A DNA stretch of 64,000 nucleotides from Rhizobium brockwellii (GTDB lineage Bacteria; Pseudomonadota; Alphaproteobacteria; Rhizobiales; Rhizobiaceae): positions 78,732-142,731 of the forward strand of contig NZ_CP053445.1 in assembly GCF_000769405.2 (NCBI RefSeq). Reading direction: 5' to 3'. The translations under genes and the position numbers were made by a program. Shown here one piece after another: positions 38,169-45,960 of this stretch. Every line of letters starts with the position of its first letter. Within the stretch, counting starts at the first letter, position 1. The notes under the pieces are model-generated. The model did not search any database. It was not told where the DNA came from and worked only from the letters and a program-made list of their open reading frames with translations.

Positions 38169-38336
38169 ATGGACTACCGGTTGCTTGGCCGTTCTGGCCT
38201 CAAGATTTGCACTATCACTATAGGGACAATGACTTTCGGGGGCGTAGGCTGGACCCAGACGATCGGCCAGTTGAATTTGCCAGAGGGAGAAGCAGGGGTG
38301 AACGTATGCGGTATTCCAGCAGACTGTCCAACGTAA
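38169..38336 (+). pseudogene. Aldo/keto reductase remnant (N-terminus only)
   Basis: The frame starting at ATG 38169 encodes MDYRLLGRSGLKICTITIG, then TMTFGGVGW, the typical beginning of an aldo/keto reductase (usual length about 330-350). After about 34 residues homology-like sequence is lost, with a short AGVN echo of the usual DAGVN(L/F)IDTA segment, and the frame stops after 55 residues at 38336. The rest of the gene is missing. It marks a deletion junction between the kinase gene and the LacI gene. Confidence 0.7.
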
Positions 38337-38394
38337 ATATTCCGGATAGTGGGAATAGCCAATTCGTTTCTGAAGATGATCGAGGCGGGGTAGC

Positions 38395-39522
38395 GTGATA
38401 CCACCTACGGAAATCCGCCGCGGAGGCGCCGCTGCGACCGTTACCGACGTTGCCCGGGCGGCTGGTGTTTCACGGGCGACCGCTGCACGGGTGCTCGGTG
38501 ACTACGGCTATGTCAATGTCGAAACTCGGGAACGCGTCTTGGCAGCCGCTAGGAGCTTGGCGTATCAAGCCAATCAACTCGCGAAGAGCGTGGCGACCGG
38601 CCGCAGCAAGACAATCGGTGTGGTGGTAGCGGACATCGACAGTCCGTATTTCGCACGCGCCATCCGGGCGATCACGGGTACTGCAAGTGCGCACGGTTTT
38701 GTCGTGATCCTTGCGACGACCGACGAAGATATAGAGGTAGAACGAGATGCCGTCCGCGTTCTGCTCACCAAGCGTGTCGACGGGTTGATCATCTCGCCAA
38801 CATCGAGCAGTGAGGTAGCGCATCTCGCACGGCTTTCCGAGATTGATTGCCCGATTGTCCTCCTGGATAGGCGGGTACCCCAACTACGCGCCGACACGTT
38901 TGCGGTCGACAATTTCCGTGCCGCCTATGAGGCCGTCACCATGTTGATTGGACGAGGGCATACTGACATTGCGCTGGCGTCTAACGCTCTTGCACACCCG
39001 GGACAGCACCTAATTTCGTCCGTGCGGGAGCGTATCGACGGCTATCGCGCGGCGTTAGATGATGCTGAGATCCCGGTCGATCCCCAATTGGTCGTTATGG
39101 GTGGGGCGGAGCCCCAAAATCTGGCGCATGAATTGCGGGTACTCTGCAGCTCCCCTGCCCGACCTACCGCCTTTTTGGCCACGGAGAGTTCCGTTGCCCT
39201 TGTTATCTTGAATGTTCTCCGGGAGTTGCATTTCTCAATCCCTGACGATGTCTCGCTCATTTGCTTTAACAATCCCGACTGGACCTCTATAACGACACCG
39301 CCACTGACTGTAATTTCGCAGCCAATTAAGGAACTTGCTACTGCCGCCACAGAAAAGCTGATAGCGCGTTTGACGGGTGCCGCCTCAAACGTCCGCAAAG
39401 AAACCCTTCTTGCAGCGACACTTATTAGGCGCGGTTCCGTGAGTGATGTGTGCCACGTTCAAAGGTCTGCCGTTCTCACTTCCCCTCAGCCTTTGAAGCC
39501 TCCTGGGAAATCAATGTCCTGA
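38395..39522 (+). CDS. LacI-family transcriptional regulator with foreign C-terminal tail
   Basis: 375 residues, GTG start with GGCGGGG five bases upstream. N-terminal LacI helix-turn-helix ATVTDVARAAGVSRATAARVLG (cut: VTDVARAAGVSRATAARVLG) at residues about 15-35, then LAKSVATGRSKTIGVVVADI and the sugar-binding core to LIRRGSVSDV near residue 353. The last roughly 12 codons are read from antisense trbI-remnant DNA, so the native C-terminus appears to have been replaced. The core looks intact and may function. Target unknown; the missing aldo/keto reductase operon or the ROK gene are candidates. Confidence 0.85.
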   Translation: MIPPTEIRRGGAAATVTDVARAAGVSRATAARVLGDYGYVNVETRERVLAAARSLAYQANQLAKSVATGRSKTIGVVVADIDSPYFARAIRAITGTASAHGFVVILATTDEDIEVERDAVRVLLTKRVDGLIISPTSSSEVAHLARLSEIDCPIVLLDRRVPQLRADTFAVDNFRAAYEAVTMLIGRGHTDIALASNALAHPGQHLISSVRERIDGYRAALDDAEIPVDPQLVVMGGAEPQNLAHELRVLCSSPARPTAFLATESSVALVILNVLRELHFSIPDDVSLICFNNPDWTSITTPPLTVISQPIKELATAATEKLIARLTGAASNVRKETLLAATLIRRGSVSDVCHVQRSAVLTSPQPLKPPGKSMS

Positions 39523-39579
39523 TCGACAAGGACGTTGAATTTGTAACCAGGAGGGATTTCCAGCGTCGGCTGAACATCC
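39486..39579 (-). pseudogene. trbI: trbI 3'-end remnant
   Basis: Read on the minus strand, these 94 bases encode DVQPTLEIPPGYKFNVLVDQ followed by DIDFPGGFKG and a stop. That is the C-terminus of TrbI, whose intact copy here (53313-54635) ends in the same pattern with R for P, V for D and A for G. By hand alignment about 80 of 94 bases match bases 53313-53406. Similarity ends abruptly at both sides, just past the stop and before the aspartate. It is too diverged to be a recent copy of the local trbI. Confidence 0.88.
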
Positions 39580-39582
39580 TTC

Positions 39583-39864
39583 GACCCAAAATGGCCGGGC
39601 GTGCAGGAGTGGCTGGATGAGGTGACCCCCGCCTACAATCGCCTGGTCAATGCGATTTGGGCGGTCTACGATCCGCAGGCGATTGTCTTCGGTGGTCAGA
39701 TCCCGCCAGCCCTCGCCGAATTGATGATTGAGCGGACGCACCTGTTTGGAAAGCCGCGCTACGGCGTATGGCGCGCAAGCCCGAAGTTGATCGTGTCGGA
39801 GATCAAGCCGGACGCGGCCGCGATGGGCGCGGCTGCAACTCCGTTCAAACTGACGTTCTTTTGA
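39583..39864 (+). pseudogene. ROK-family protein, C-terminal fragment
   Basis: About 93 codons open from the trbI-remnant junction to a stop at 39864, with no proper start (a GTG at 39601 is available). Residues VQEWLDEVTPAYNRLVNAIW, then YDPQAIVFGGQIPPALAE and KPDAAAMGAAATP, match the C-terminal part of ROK transcriptional regulators/kinases. The N-terminal helix-turn-helix and ATPase motif are missing. It is probably a truncated regulator of a lost sugar locus. Confidence 0.72.
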
Positions 39865-39907
39865 CGATTTGCGCCATCAGCCACGCGGCTGCATTTTAAC
39901 GCAGACG

Positions 39908-40642
39908 CTAATCCTGCGCGGTAGGTCGGATGACGATGCTGCCGACGTCCACGTCGTCCGGCTGATCGATCGCGTAGGCGATGCCGCGGGCAATGGCTGT
40001 GGGCGGGATAGCAATCTCCTCAATCCGTGCTGCGATTGCATCCCTGACCGCTATGTTGGTGAATGAGTCTGTTAGATTGGTCGCAATCATACCCGGCGAG
40101 ACGTCGGTAACGCGCAGATGAGGTCCCGCTTCCTGCCGCAAGGTTTCGGTGATCGTTCGTACCGCATTCTTGGTCGCGGCGTAGACGCCCATCGTCGGCA
40201 CAATTTTGATGCCGGCTGTTGAAATCACATTGATGACATGCCCGCTGCGCTGGCGTGCGAAGACAGGCAACGCAGCGGCGATACCGTACAGCGTACCGCG
40301 CAAGTTCACGTCGATCATCGCGTCCCAGTCTTCGACCTGCAGGGCATCAAACCGCGAAATCGGGCTGATGCCTGCATTATTGACGATGACATCCAGCCTG
40401 CCCCAGCGCTCCACCGCGAGTGCCACGAGCGCTTCGAGATCGGCACGAACGCGCACGTCGGTCACTTTGTAGGCGACCTTGCCGCCGACAGCAGCGATGT
40501 CCCGGGCAACTTCCGCCAGGACATCTTCGCGCCGCGCGCCAAGCACCACTGTCGCGCCAGCCTCAGCCAGAACAACTGCGGTCGCGCGGCCAATGCCGCT
40601 GCTGGCGCCTGTGATCACTACTACCTTGCCTGCTATAGTCAT
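39908..40642 (-). CDS. Short-chain dehydrogenase/reductase
   Basis: 244 residues from the ATG at 40642 (MTIAGKVVVITGASSGIG). Motifs: TGASSGIG near residue 11, NNAG near 87, catalytic serine in NVISTAG near 137 and YAATK near 150. AAGGAG lies just upstream of the start. Classical SDR of the Rhizobiales type often annotated as oxidoreductase. It is divergent from an AraC-type regulator, which very probably controls it. Substrate unknown. Confidence 0.9.
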   Translation of the reverse strand: MTIAGKVVVITGASSGIGRATAVVLAEAGATVVLGARREDVLAEVARDIAAVGGKVAYKVTDVRVRADLEALVALAVERWGRLDVIVNNAGISPISRFDALQVEDWDAMIDVNLRGTLYGIAAALPVFARQRSGHVINVISTAGIKIVPTMGVYAATKNAVRTITETLRQEAGPHLRVTDVSPGMIATNLTDSFTNIAVRDAIAARIEEIAIPPTAIARGIAYAIDQPDDVDVGSIVIRPTAQD

Positions 40643-40703
40643 GTTGGTCTCCTTCCACTTGACTGTAGAAAGATTGGGCAAGACGTACTATGCTTGATAA
40701 GCC

Positions 40704-41615
40704 ATGAATTTATCGCAATCGTCTCAAATGTTCGATCCACTGTCAGATGTGCTCACCGTGCTCGATGCACGGGCGACGCGGAGGACTCGCTTCGAGGGGT
40801 CAGGTGATTGGGCGTTGGCATTCCCAGCGCTTGAGCGCCTGAAATTCGTTGCAGTGCTGCGTGGAACAGGCTGGCTTCTGCTGCCCGATACCGCTCCCCA
40901 GCGCCTGGAGACGGGCGACTGCTGCCTGATCGGCCGCACGGCCTATGTTATCGCGAGCGATCCCGGGCTGGTGCCAATCGACGGTTTGCCATTGTACGTG
41001 GAAGGGAATGATGTTGTTCGCTTGCGCGGTGACGACACGGTGACGCTCGGCGGCGGCATATCCTTTGCGCCCGGCAACGCTGCCTTCCTTCTCGATATGC
41101 TGCCATCGTTCATGCACATCTCTGGCATGTCGACGGGAGCCGCAACGATAACAGCGCTTCTGGGTTTGTTGGACGCGGAGGCGGAACAGAGTGCTATGGG
41201 ACGGGAGATTGTGACGGCCAGGTTAGCGGAGGTTCTTATGATCCATGCTATCCGGACGTTCGCGTCGGCTTCCGACACGACCAGCGGCTGGCTTGGCGCG
41301 CTGGCGGATCCACGCATCGGACGCGCTATCCAATGCTTTCATAGCGATATCGCACGGCCGTGGACCGTTGCCGATCTGGCCACAGAGGCGGGAATGTCAC
41401 GGGCGGCCTTCTCTTCCGCTTTCGCCTGCCGGGTAGGACAGGCACCCTTTGCCTATATGCGCAACTGGCGGATGACGCGCGCCCGTGCCGCTCTGGCTGA
41501 ACGTCATTCCAGCATTGCAGACGTCGCGGCAAGTGTCGGCTACACATCGCAAAGTGCCTTTGGTCACGCTTTTCGGCAGACATTTGATAAGGCACCACGA
41601 CAACACACGTCTTGA
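40704..41615 (+). CDS. AraC-family transcriptional regulator with cupin_6 domain
   Basis: 303 residues. N-terminal cupin_6 ligand-binding domain (FDPLSDVLTVLDARATRRTR; GTGWLLLPD; ETGDCCLIGR). C-terminal AraC double helix-turn-helix: WTVADLATEAGMSRAAFSSAF and RAALAERHSSIADVAASVGY followed by SQSAFGHAFRQTF. This subfamily typically activates an adjacent divergent SDR gene in response to small aldehydes or alcohols. A second ATG at 40731 is an alternative start. The 61-base gap to the SDR holds both promoters. Confidence 0.9.
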   Translation: MNLSQSSQMFDPLSDVLTVLDARATRRTRFEGSGDWALAFPALERLKFVAVLRGTGWLLLPDTAPQRLETGDCCLIGRTAYVIASDPGLVPIDGLPLYVEGNDVVRLRGDDTVTLGGGISFAPGNAAFLLDMLPSFMHISGMSTGAATITALLGLLDAEAEQSAMGREIVTARLAEVLMIHAIRTFASASDTTSGWLGALADPRIGRAIQCFHSDIARPWTVADLATEAGMSRAAFSSAFACRVGQAPFAYMRNWRMTRARAALAERHSSIADVAASVGYTSQSAFGHAFRQTFDKAPRQHTS

Positions 41616-41850
41616 GCTGAGGGGCCTTTGTTGATGAACCACAAATTAGATTCGCTCACCGCACGGTAGATAGACATGGGCGCAGCGTAATCAGGGGACC
41701 TTGAACGCGCCTTGGTAACCGTCATCCTGCAGCCGGCTCAGCCGGGCGCACGTACATGATCCGATGCGCGACACAGTCGGTGCCGTCAGCTCTACCCAGT
41801 GGTCTCAGGTCACGCGACTGGTGTTGTCGCCTTTTGGCGGCACTGTCCGC

Positions 41851-42825
41851 TTAAAGTGACGAGAACCCAAACATGAGAACATAAGAACGGCCCTCGCTCG
41901 GCTGCAGCATCGTGCCGTTGGCGGGCCGCAGATCCGTTCTCGGCTCCACTCCTAGCGCAAAAACACCTGACTGATATGCCCGCCATATGGCCAGCTTAGG
42001 AAGCGCCGCTTGACCATAGGTCATGGCAATTTCGATCCCGCACTTCGGATTGCGAAGCAGAATAGGGACCTGATGTGGTGTGACGCGATTGTCCACTACA
42101 TCGACTTTCTCGCCATATTCGTCACCTGGCCTGGGTGCAGATGAGTTGATTTCGGAAGAGAATTCATCTGGCAAACCGCCGATCGTGAGCGTGTCGTCGA
42201 GGAAGGGATAGCCGAAATTCGTGTGGTACATGATCGCGTGGTCAGTCGGCCTGAACCCACGGTTTGTAACCGTGTCCTGGATCGTCAGCTCCGAACCAAA
42301 GATCGGCAAGGTGACTTTGCGCCGCAGTTCCAGCGTTTCCCCGAAAACACTTGCTTGCCTGACTATCCCCTCACAAGAAATTTCGAGGGTCTCGATATCT
42401 ACGCCATAGCTGACGAGGCGCGCCTTCTCGGTTGCAATCCGGCCATGGAGAGGCATTTTCCACGTCTTCAGGTGGGGATGGTTATAGTGGCTGACATCGA
42501 GTTCGGAGGGCTTGCTGTAATGGTCCAGCCCGCATGTAACCAGGAAACCGTCGAAGTTGCGGAGAAAGCCCCACCCGTCCTCAGATCCCGGGTCATGCGT
42601 CGGAAATGCCATCTGCGCCGGTGAGTGCCAGCCGATATTCGTCCCTTTGAAAGACAGGCTGGAAATGTCGAACCCGCGATCGACAGCGACTTCAAACGCA
42701 ACGCCTGCTGCGTTTCGGGCGACCAAGATACGCTGACCGCGCCCCAGGCCATCTTCCAACGTGACAAGGCGTATGTCCGCGAGCGAACGCAGGTCAGCGC
42801 TGCGCTTCAATAGCTCGATGTCCAT
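41851..42825 (-). CDS. DUF4432 aldose-1-epimerase-like protein
   Basis: 324 residues. Galactose-mutarotase-like beta-sandwich with VAVDRGFDISSLSFKGTNIG near residue 50, LVTCGLDHY near 95, PLHGRIATEKA near 125 and YHTNFGYPFL near 200, where the histidines and glutamate/aspartate would act. The family converts sugar anomers. It lies 40 bases downstream of the Nudix gene in the direction of the acc operon, suggesting cotranscription and a role in mutarotation of arabinose or glucose released from agrocinopines (inference). Confidence 0.82.
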   Translation of the reverse strand: MDIELLKRSADLRSLADIRLVTLEDGLGRGQRILVARNAAGVAFEVAVDRGFDISSLSFKGTNIGWHSPAQMAFPTHDPGSEDGWGFLRNFDGFLVTCGLDHYSKPSELDVSHYNHPHLKTWKMPLHGRIATEKARLVSYGVDIETLEISCEGIVRQASVFGETLELRRKVTLPIFGSELTIQDTVTNRGFRPTDHAIMYHTNFGYPFLDDTLTIGGLPDEFSSEINSSAPRPGDEYGEKVDVVDNRVTPHQVPILLRNPKCGIEIAMTYGQAALPKLAIWRAYQSGVFALGVEPRTDLRPANGTMLQPSEGRSYVLMFGFSSL

Positions 42826-42865
42826 TTCATGCTCCTTGTAAAATTGTCGGCGTGGAATGTGATCA

Positions 42866-43393
42866 TCACGATGTTTCAGGCACTCGGCGCAAACGACCCT
42901 TGTCTGAATCGAATAGTTCGAGTTTGGTGATGAGACCGCTCAGTTCTGGCTCCTCCACAGCCGAAGCAGCGATGCTTGGCCTGAACCATGCCAGTCTGCG
43001 CTGATGGCGCTCCGGGAAGTCGTCTTCCATCTGCGCCACATCGAGCAAGTGAACCTGGACAACGGCGGGCACGAGTTCACCGTCATCGAGCTTCTTCATA
43101 TAGGTGTAGTGGCCCCATGCCTTTTTCCGCACGCGCCCGCGCACGCCTGCCTCTTCCCATGCTTCCTGACGCGCAATCTCGTGGGGCTTCTTCTTCCGCA
43201 TTGGCCAGCCCTTCGGAATGACCCAGCGCCCGCTATCCCTGCTCGTGATCAGAAGAACTTCGATCGATCCGTCGCCGTTATTGTGACGATAGCAAATCGC
43301 CGCATACTGCGTCCGGACGTTGCCATGAAAAAGCGTGTCGGTGACGCGTGCGAGCTGAGACAGCGATGTTCGCCTTGAAAGCTCACCGGCCAT
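42866..43393 (-). CDS. Nudix hydrolase downstream of accG
   Basis: 175 residues. Nudix-like helix PHEIARQEAWEEAGVRG near residue 85, with the EAWEEAGV core intact and Q in place of the usual first Arg of REUXEE. WVIPKGWPMRKKK just before it matches the alpha-proteobacterial DIPP-type Nudix group, which hydrolyses diphosphate linkages. It follows accG by 80 bases in the same direction and may belong to the extended acc operon. The substrate is unknown; a nucleotide-sugar or a diphosphoinositol is possible. Confidence 0.85.
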   Translation of the reverse strand: MAGELSRRTSLSQLARVTDTLFHGNVRTQYAAICYRHNNGDGSIEVLLITSRDSGRWVIPKGWPMRKKKPHEIARQEAWEEAGVRGRVRKKAWGHYTYMKKLDDGELVPAVVQVHLLDVAQMEDDFPERHQRRLAWFRPSIAASAVEEPELSGLITKLELFDSDKGRLRRVPETS

Positions 43394-43473
43394 GGCGTGA
43401 TCAACCCTTTAAAGCTGTGGCTTCGGGGTGCCGCGACCGTGCGCGGCACCGGATCCCAGTCATTTGCCAACAA

Positions 43474-44280
43474 TCACGCGGCCGCTGCCACGTTTTGCAG
43501 GAGCGGCTGAAGCCGGCTGACGAATTCATCGCTGCCACATGCAAACCGCAGCTTCTGCGACAGGTCGGTGTGGTCCCAGTCGATGGTGTGCGAGACGCCA
43601 AGGTTGGCCAGGATCGGCAGAGCCGCCATGACATCCCATGTCGAGTCGCCAAGAGAGAGGTAACCGTCTGTTTCACCCAGTGCGACCGAGATAAACGATA
43701 GCGTCGCCGATCCGCAGAACCGGAAGCTTATGCGCAGCTCATCCGAAATGAACCGCATCAGTTCGAGGCGATCTTTGGTTGCCACTGTCGGGTGGATACC
43801 AAAGCTCATGGCCGCCTGCGACATGTCGAGCGGACGCAGCGGTAACAACGCCTTTCCGTTGAGCTGTGTGGGAACCGATTTGCCACCGACAAGCATCTGG
43901 TCGCGAACAGGTGCGTAGATCACCCCGAAGGTCGGGCGGCGGTTCTCAAAGAGACCGATCGAGATCGCCCAGTTGTCGCCGCCTCGAACGAAATTGAAGG
44001 TTCCGTCAATCGGGTCGATGACCCAGATCCGACCAGACGTCCCAGCGAGCTCGCCGCGCTCCTCTCCGTAGATACCGTCGTCCGGAAAGGCCTGTTTGAG
44101 ACGCGCGATCAACAAATCTTCGACCTGCCTGTCGGCTTCCGTCACAAGATCGAGATGCCCCTTCTTTTCGACGGGCAGACTTGCCAGCGATCGAAAATGA
44201 TCAAGTGCAAGCTCACCGGCCTCCCGAGCGATTCCTTCGATGATTGTCTCGACCGAGGCTGGCGTATTCAAATCATGCAT
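43474..44280 (-). CDS. accG: AccG, inositol-monophosphatase-family sugar phosphatase
   Basis: 268 residues from the ATG at 44280 (MHDLNTPASVETI). Metal-site motifs: IYGEERGEL near residue 68, WVIDPIDGTFNF near 84 and STWDVMAALPIL near 215. In pTiC58 AccG dephosphorylates the arabinose-2-phosphate released by AccF from agrocinopine A. It overlaps accF by eight bases. Assignment rests on the full acc gene order and the domain. Confidence 0.9.
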   Translation of the reverse strand: MHDLNTPASVETIIEGIAREAGELALDHFRSLASLPVEKKGHLDLVTEADRQVEDLLIARLKQAFPDDGIYGEERGELAGTSGRIWVIDPIDGTFNFVRGGDNWAISIGLFENRRPTFGVIYAPVRDQMLVGGKSVPTQLNGKALLPLRPLDMSQAAMSFGIHPTVATKDRLELMRFISDELRISFRFCGSATLSFISVALGETDGYLSLGDSTWDVMAALPILANLGVSHTIDWDHTDLSQKLRFACGSDEFVSRLQPLLQNVAAAA

Positions 44281-45076
44281 TGGCCATGTCCTTGAGCCGG
44301 ACGACCTGGGAGACATCGTTGCTGATCAGCTGGTCGAGCTGACCATCGCGGATCCATTCAACCACATCGGCCTCGATATCGACGCCATAGGTCTTGAGGT
44401 TCTTCAGTTTGCTGGGAGGTGGCACGTGCAGGAAGGTTGCGATGCCGCCCTCGTGCAGCTGGCGTGCCTCGCCGCTTGGGAAATGGTGGATCTCCAGGTT
44501 GATCGCGTCGACGTTCGCCTCCAGGGCAATCGCGGCCGGATCGATCAAACGGGAATGAGAAAGACCGACCGTTGGAACGTCCGGGATCGCCTTCTTCAAC
44601 GCGCGCAGCTGCACGAAGTCGAATGACGAAAACTGCAGCAGATCCGCGCAGACCAGTTCGTCAATCATCGCTCTCAGCTTGGGAAAGAAGACGTCGTCAT
44701 GGCCATACGTCTTGAGCTCGAGCTGATAGATGATGCCATACTCACGAGCAAATTTGAGTGCGTCCCTAAGGCGCGGCACCCGTTCCTCCGCGAACTCCTC
44801 ACCAAACCAGAGACCGGCACTCAAGGTCTCGATTTCGGCATAGGTCATGTTACGGACAAGGCCATGGCCGTCGGTCGTGCGATCCACGGCCTCATCGTGG
44901 ATCAGGACGAGCTCGCCGTCGCTGGTGATGCGCAGATCGGTTTCGCATGTCACGCCGGGTCCGGCATATTCGCGGGCCTTGCGGAATGCGGCGTACGTGT
45001 TTTCCGGCGCCCCTTCGCTGTGGCCGCGGTGGCCGGCGACACGCATCGTCTTCGGTGTCATTCTCAGGGGGTTCAT
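44273..45076 (-). CDS. accF: AccF, agrocinopine phosphodiesterase (GDPD family)
   Basis: 267 residues. GDPD fold: AGHRGHSEGAPENTYAAF near residue 14 with catalytic His/Glu, CETDLRITSDGELVLIHDEA near 42 and the second catalytic His in that IHDEA. ELKTYGHD near 125 completes the metal site. In pTiC58 AccF splits agrocinopine A to sucrose and arabinose-2-phosphate, and activates agrocin 84 toxin. No signal peptide, so it acts in the cytoplasm after uptake by AccABCDE. It lies 16 bases after accE. Confidence 0.93.
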   Translation of the reverse strand: MNPLRMTPKTMRVAGHRGHSEGAPENTYAAFRKAREYAGPGVTCETDLRITSDGELVLIHDEAVDRTTDGHGLVRNMTYAEIETLSAGLWFGEEFAEERVPRLRDALKFAREYGIIYQLELKTYGHDDVFFPKLRAMIDELVCADLLQFSSFDFVQLRALKKAIPDVPTVGLSHSRLIDPAAIALEANVDAINLEIHHFPSGEARQLHEGGIATFLHVPPPSKLKNLKTYGVDIEADVVEWIRDGQLDQLISNDVSQVVRLKDMANA

Positions 45077-45092
45077 TTGCTTTTCCTTTCGT

Positions 45093-45959
45093 TTAACGGA
45101 GGCGCGCGTCGAGACGGTCGCGCAGGTAGTCGCCGAGCAGGCTGATGGACAGGGTTGTAAGCACGATCACGACGCCGGGGAACGCAGCCAGCCACCATGC
45201 GATGGCCAGATAGTTGCGACCGTCTGCCACCATCAGGCCCAGGCTCGTCGCCGGTGGTTGAATGCCAAGGCCGAGGAAGCTCAGACCGCTTTCGAGCAGG
45301 ATGATTTCCGGGAAGTTCACTGTGAACTGCACGATGAGAGGCCCGGCGATATTCGGGAGCATGTGCCTCAGGTAGATACGCATAGGCGGAACGCCGACGA
45401 TCCGGGCGGCCTCCGCGTAGCCCTCTTCCTTGGCGCTCAAAACCAGGCCGCGTGTCAGTCGGGCATAGCGCTCCCAGTTTGCAAACCCGACCAGGAAAAC
45501 GAACAGGAGCGGGCTGGATCCGAAGATAGCCAATACGCCGAGTGCGACGATGATAAAGGGAATAGACGCCATGGCGTCGGAAAACCCCATGATGGCGTTA
45601 TCCACCCAGCCACCGAAGTGGGCGGCGAGCAGACCAAGGCTGGTCCCGACCAAAGCACAGATGATCGATCCGATGATGGCGATCATCAGGGTCGTCTGGG
45701 TTGCCACCAGAAGATTGCTGACCACGTCCCGGCCAAGGTAATCGGTCCCGAGAAAATGGGCGGCGGACAGGAACGGTTTGGCAAAGCGGGCCAGAGGGTC
45801 TTGATGGAGGTAGTCAAAGGGCGCCACCCATCGCGCCGAAACACCGATAGCGATAACGATTGCGATCCATGTGCAGCATGCGCCGATGCTGATTGGCATG
45901 CGGTGGAAAGGGGCCCAAATGGCGCTCGTGTACGAACGCGATGATGTCGCTGTCGTCAT
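45093..45959 (-). CDS. accE: AccE, ABC transporter permease (OppC type)
   Basis: 288 residues, six membrane segments. LGTDYLGRDVVSNLL near residue 72 and EEGYAEAARIVGVPPMRIYLRH (EAA loop, near 185) are OppC/DppC hallmarks; IVQFTVNFPEIILLESGLSFLGLGIQPPATSLG (here LESGLSFLGLGIQPP) closes the domain. It pairs with AccD as the channel for agrocinopines. Follows accD by one base. Confidence 0.92.
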   Translation of the reverse strand: MTTATSSRSYTSAIWAPFHRMPISIGACCTWIAIVIAIGVSARWVAPFDYLHQDPLARFAKPFLSAAHFLGTDYLGRDVVSNLLVATQTTLMIAIIGSIICALVGTSLGLLAAHFGGWVDNAIMGFSDAMASIPFIIVALGVLAIFGSSPLLFVFLVGFANWERYARLTRGLVLSAKEEGYAEAARIVGVPPMRIYLRHMLPNIAGPLIVQFTVNFPEIILLESGLSFLGLGIQPPATSLGLMVADGRNYLAIAWWLAAFPGVVIVLTTLSISLLGDYLRDRLDARLR

Positions 45960-45960
45960 G

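Noticed and set aside
41616-41850. Possible IS21-like remnant between the AraC and DUF4432 genes
   Set aside because: Only a vague resemblance over a dozen residues on the minus strand; not enough to call.
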